Positions 59,831-64,000 of a stretch of DNA of 64,000 nt are shown here, piece after piece. The notes beneath the pieces are model-generated. The model saw only the letters and a list, made by a program, of their open reading frames with translations. It did no database searches and was not told where the DNA came from. Source of the DNA: Capitulum mitella (lineage: Eukaryota > Arthropoda > Thecostraca > Pollicipedomorpha > Pollicipedidae); the NCBI GenBank assembly GCA_030062745.1, contig CP099842.1, forward strand, positions 22,973,822 through 23,037,821, given 5' to 3'. Within the stretch, counting starts at the first letter, position 1, and the number at the start of each line of letters is the position of its first letter. Position numbers and translations under genes: made by a program.

Positions 59831-61699
59831 AGTTCGTCCGATGAACTTACATGTAGCAAGACAAAGCGGGGTTGGCACAGGTCAAGTGAATCGAGGCCAA
59901 CGGAGATCAATATTCGAAAATGCTGCATTTTGTCAGCATGGAGCATATCGCAGTTTGGTTGGTTGATTGAAGACAGGATGAGCTTATATGAGTCATGGAA
60001 ACTACTTAGATCATTTGTGACCACCCGAGTCGGAAACTAATATTCCATGCGAAATGTAACACGGCTCATTCAGATAGATCTGGGATAGGAAAACGAGTTT
60101 TTTATCCATTTATCCTGGATGATCATAATTAACCTTATCTGGTTTGCCGGTGCGTTGGGACGCCTTTTTCAGCATAGAAGCCTCACTAAATCCACTTACG
60201 CCCACTTATAAAATGCCGCATTTCCAGTACTTCACCTTCGCCGACCTCGATTGACCTGAACCAGGTCAGATGTGCTCAATGGTAAGTCCATTCATCTTGC
60301 GGACTAATTCCGCAGGATTTCCTTGGGATCGGATGAATAGATCTGCGGTAAAACGACAAATGCTTTGTCTTCATCGTCTGATATTAATTGAGCTCAGTCT
60401 GACCTGACTAAGGCTACCTGGACCCCGAGGTTGTAAGTCTGGACTATAACACGTGGACTGTATCGCCACATATTTTTTTGTAGCTGGTTGACTGACAGTC
60501 ACTATACATACACAACATATTGTGTGTCCTGATGCCCGAAAGGCGTGCGGCCGGCCGCCGCCGACCACGGACAGGCTGCCTGATTGGCTTCCCGTTACCG
60601 TCGGGCCGTAATGGAAAACGAGTTGGCCGATTTTGAAATTCGGAACAATGGGCGCGCTAGGAGCGCACAGAGGATAAAATGCCAGCACTCTAGTTTTATT
60701 GTTAGGGAACTACTATGCAAAAGACATATGGTGTCGACACTTAATACCCTCCCCCTCCTACAAGAGCGTGTCTTAACCGTGCAGAATTATAGAAAAGTTA
60801 GTTAACATAATCCTTTACAGTTACTCTTACAGGAAATGGGTATATAATTTGAATGACTCTTTTTTGCTTGTCTTTTCCAGTGTGAGGTAGCCTTCACCAC
60901 AGTTCTAAAACCTCTGTGATTTTCAGTGCTTACAGAGGCTACATGTCAGTGACCTTACGTATACCGAAGACACTAGACAATGACATCAGCAACACGCATC
61001 ACATTGGGCTTATGCGTTCGATGCAAATTTAAGGAAGGCATCTGGGATCACAGTAACTAATTTTGAGTTCGTGACGAAGGTATACAGGAGTCAAAGAATC
61101 GCGTAAACTTGAATATAAGCTTCTAGTCGTAAGGTCTTCAATGTGGGTAATATTTTCCGTTTAAAAGCGAGTTTACCGGAATAGCTGCAAAGTACCCTGC
61201 ATCCTTATCATGGCTGGAGAGTTTTCAAAATTAAGCGAGCTCTGTATACAATGAGTCTATTTTCTTAACAATTGGATCAACCTCATACTATTAAAGTCTA
61301 TGAAAAGTTGGTGGGTTTGGCCTCTGCCAGTGCCCTAGGATCCCAAGCCATGATCTCCACCAAAAACTTTGAACAAATTATCGTTGTAGCCAGGTCATGC
61401 ACTGGTTTGGGAACAGGCCATACGCACCTACGAATAGTAAATCGGCGTATTAACGCACTTATAATAGTAAATCACACGATAATCACACATCTGAAATCAC
61501 AGCCACCATTATCAACTCACAGGAGACGACCTGCCATCTTTCAATATCGGGAAACGGTTCCCTGGTTTCGGATACAGTCGCCTGGCCTCCGCTGTACAGC
61601 CATTCGAACAGATGAATGCGCCTGCCACGCTGCCACCACTTGCCCGCCTCAGTCTCCCCGAGTGTGCTCACCTTTCTAGCCTTCCGAAGGTCGTCCCAG
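59831..61699. other. Non-coding stretch, no gene seen
   Basis: Unremarkable sequence. A gcggccggccgccgccg patch lies at about 60547-60563. Confidence 0.45.
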
Positions 61700-62290
61700 A
61701 ACGCATTTGCGGGCGGCGGAGGTCGCAGTTTATTTGACGAGGTCGTCTCTGAAGCAGCGCTCTGAAAGACAGCAGGCGGCAGAAATGCAGCTGCCGAGCG
61801 CCGCCGCAGAAAGTCGGCAGCGGCCCAGGGAGTCGCCCTTCCTCGGAAGTCGTCTGGCCCGGGTCGGCCGGGCCGGCGCTCCGCCTCCGGTAATCACCAG
61901 TTCCCGCCCGTCACCCGCCGGCGTGAAGTTGGCGCCGCTAACGACCTTCACGGAATGCGTTATTAATGAAACAAAATATTGCCGGCGATTCTGCCGCGGG
62001 CCGCCGGCGGTTTTCCGCTGAAGTCGGCTCGACTCGGCGGCGCGGCGGGGCAGATCCCGGCTTCAGCCGACGGCCTCGGGCGGTCGGCCGCGCCGGGAGC
62101 GGTCTCGGAGGGTCGCAGCGAGACGCCAGGAACTTCTCGAGAGATTGAGTACTCACCGGTGCCGCCGACGGGTCCGACTCGTCGGCCGGCGTCCCGCCGG
62201 ACGCGTCGGTGCCGACAGATCCGACGAACGACAGATTCGGTCTGTCCGACTTTCCCGCCGCCGCCAGGCTCGTCTCTTTGAGGCTCTGCA
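61700..62290. other. GC-rich, CpG-dense island
   Basis: About 590 bp of GC-rich sequence (gccgccgg, cggccg and ggcggcgcgg motifs) with overlapping frames on both strands and no recognisable protein. It is sharply bounded by AT-rich flanks. A candidate promoter/5' UTR region or GC-rich repeat. Confidence 0.5.
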
Positions 62291-64000
62291 ATGGGACAGG
62301 CAGGGACGGACGCTCTGAAGCCCGGCTGAAATAGTGCGAGGTGAAACCGTGTTGTGTATGCAGATTGTCATGCGGTTGATTGAAGGGGACGCAGGGGCTC
62401 AGGGGCTCAGGGCCTCCGGCCGGGAGTGGCAGTTTCTGTCCGCAGACCGGGCTGGTGTTACAATGTATCTTTACCTGCTGGGGTGTTGTTGCGTCATCGA
62501 CGACCTCAGACGAGATAGAAGATAGAGACAGAAGATAGAGAAATGAATCTAAATAACATTAACACAAACAAGGTCACCGGTGCGGGATTCTCCGTGAAAA
62601 CCGATCTTTACTGAATAATGGCCCCAAACTCTTCCATACTGTTACTCCTTTTCGATCGTGGCGGGGAGTCATAACCCTACACGCAGTGAAACCTGCTAAC
62701 GGTTAATTCATTACATAAGTGCGTTAGTTAATGTTAATTTAGACAAAGGGACGAAGTATGTCACGGACCAGGCTGAACGACCTATAATTGGTCAGCGATT
62801 CCCTATCCCTTTCGTCTGTCTCCGCCGTACTTACTGGAAAATAATCCGAAATTTCCGTGAAATTTCACATCAGATTTCCTGCTCAGAGTGATCAGATATC
62901 TGTATGCATATATTCAAGCTACTACATCGATGGTCACGCGGACGTAACACGGGCACCGGAGAGGGTCAGAAAATACTCTGAGCTGGAGAAGGAGCAGGTT
63001 TTGCCCCATCTACATGGAGGTAGCGCCGGTAGAGAACGTGTCGTGTGTAGTCCTCTATGATCGTACATCATTAACGTACAGGCCAATGTACCAAAAATCG
63101 GCGATTTTGCTACTTGAATTTGGTGGAAAATGACCCTATACTTCGCAAATCATATTTCCCGAAATATGGTTAAATGTGTCATTCTGAAGGCTGCAGCCTC
63201 TTCATATCCGCATGAATAAAGACAAATGGTAACACTGGGCTTAAATATGATGAAAGCGCGATAAAGTGTAAGAATTAAAAAACTTCTGCTGCTGTCGGGG
63301 TTCATATCGCGCTCGCGCAGATATGCAGTCATTCCTTTCTCTCGTTCTGCAGTGACAGATAAACATCTCGCATTGGCTTGCAAATTTTGTACGTAATGTG
63401 CAGAATTTTGTGGAGATTCAGGAAGTCGGTTATTTAAGAAAGCATGTTATGTTGTGAGCTTTGAAATTTACCACTTTGAACTTCAAAGGTTTCCACTCCA
63501 GCTCGTTACCCCACAGGAAAGACCACATTATCCCACGTGGGGTAATTATCCGTAAGTTGGGAACCACTGTAATAGAAGCTGCCTCTTTCGCTCTTTGTTT
63601 CTTTGCACACAGTGACTGGCTGCCGAGCTCTCTTAAAGCCTGATTGCATTAGGCTGACTGTCAGCGACTGCAGTAAGCTCTTGTATCGTGGTGGATAAGT
63701 AAAAACACCTGATCAGACGCAGAGTGACGGAAACACAGATGACGTATAAGCGTTCCTTGCTTTGGTGAAAAGGTGCAAATATCCACGGCAGGGCATTTTG
63801 GGTTATTTTTCCAATTCTGTTGGAGAATCCTATGAATGAATTGAAACGGAACTAGAAAAGAAACAAAAAACGAAAAATTAGACGGTAATTTGTAGTCGGT
63901 TCTTGAATTACATCTCGCGAGGTGGTGAGGTATCTCTTCACACAGCTGCAAGTGGCTTGCGAGCTTTCATGAGGGACTGAAATCTTGCGACTTTGGGCGT
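62291..64000. other. Non-coding stretch, no gene seen
   Basis: No coding, RNA or repeat feature could be supported up to the right edge. Confidence 0.45.

Noticed and set aside
1-64000. CRISPR array, bacterial operon, phage or plasmid features
   Set aside because: No spaced identical direct repeats with unique spacers, no compact coding, and clear animal retroelement remnants.

Overview
The window reads as intergenic DNA from a repeat-rich invertebrate animal genome. Coding density is very low, with one long uninterrupted open reading frame in 64 kb. There are decayed copies of animal transposable element families (Ty3/gypsy, Penelope-like, Jockey/CR1-like LINE, a DDE_3-type Tc1/mariner relative), AT and GA microsatellites, and dispersed AGGTCA-rich repeats. 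The families seen are common in arthropods and in other marine protostomes. The sequence alone does not let me name the phylum, and no bacterial-style operon, tRNA or rRNA gene is visible.

The one convincing gene lies on the minus strand at 11972-15958. It encodes a 1328-residue single-pass membrane protein: a signal peptide, an astacin (M12A) metalloproteinase fold whose zinc-binding and Met-turn residues are replaced, a Cys-containing domain of unknown type, a long Thr-rich mucin-like stalk, a Pro/Gly-rich segment, one transmembrane helix, and a cytoplasmic tail made of Gly-Met-Gly-Gly-Gly-Ala type repeats. It looks like an astacin turned into a mucin-stalked, catalytically dead surface protein.

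Left part (0-11.5 kb): minisatellites, a tRNA-derived SINE with an (AT)n tail, two mutually inverted copies (about 1.5-2.7 and 6.1-7.1 kb) of a TTAA-flanked repeat, a 0.5-kb foldback element (8.24-8.74 kb), and a stop-riddled DDE_3-type transposase pseudogene (10.56-11.46 kb). Next to the gene (16.3-18.0 kb) is a broken Ty3/gypsy pol, then three fragments of Penelope-like endonuclease in alternating orientation (18.5-20.1 kb), then the most complete member of the TTAA family (20.27-21.48 kb), which carries clustered nuclear-receptor half-sites.

Middle (21.5-45 kb): mostly non-coding DNA. The notable object is a 3.7-kb element at 29.03-32.73 kb with about 1-kb inverted arms. It encloses a decayed copy of a multicopy invertebrate protein family (recognisable by QDE-x-Q-x-FHW, YFSDG, FFATSHGK and DGIGG blocks). 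I propose that this is a DDE-like transposase of a DNA transposon with long terminal inverted repeats. Right part (45-64 kb): a cluster of four perfect forkhead/FOXO sites beside a LINE reverse-transcriptase fragment, several short tandem repeats, and a run of GC-rich, CpG-rich islands (52.7-62.3 kb) that may mark promoters or untranslated 5' regions but contain no recognisable protein.
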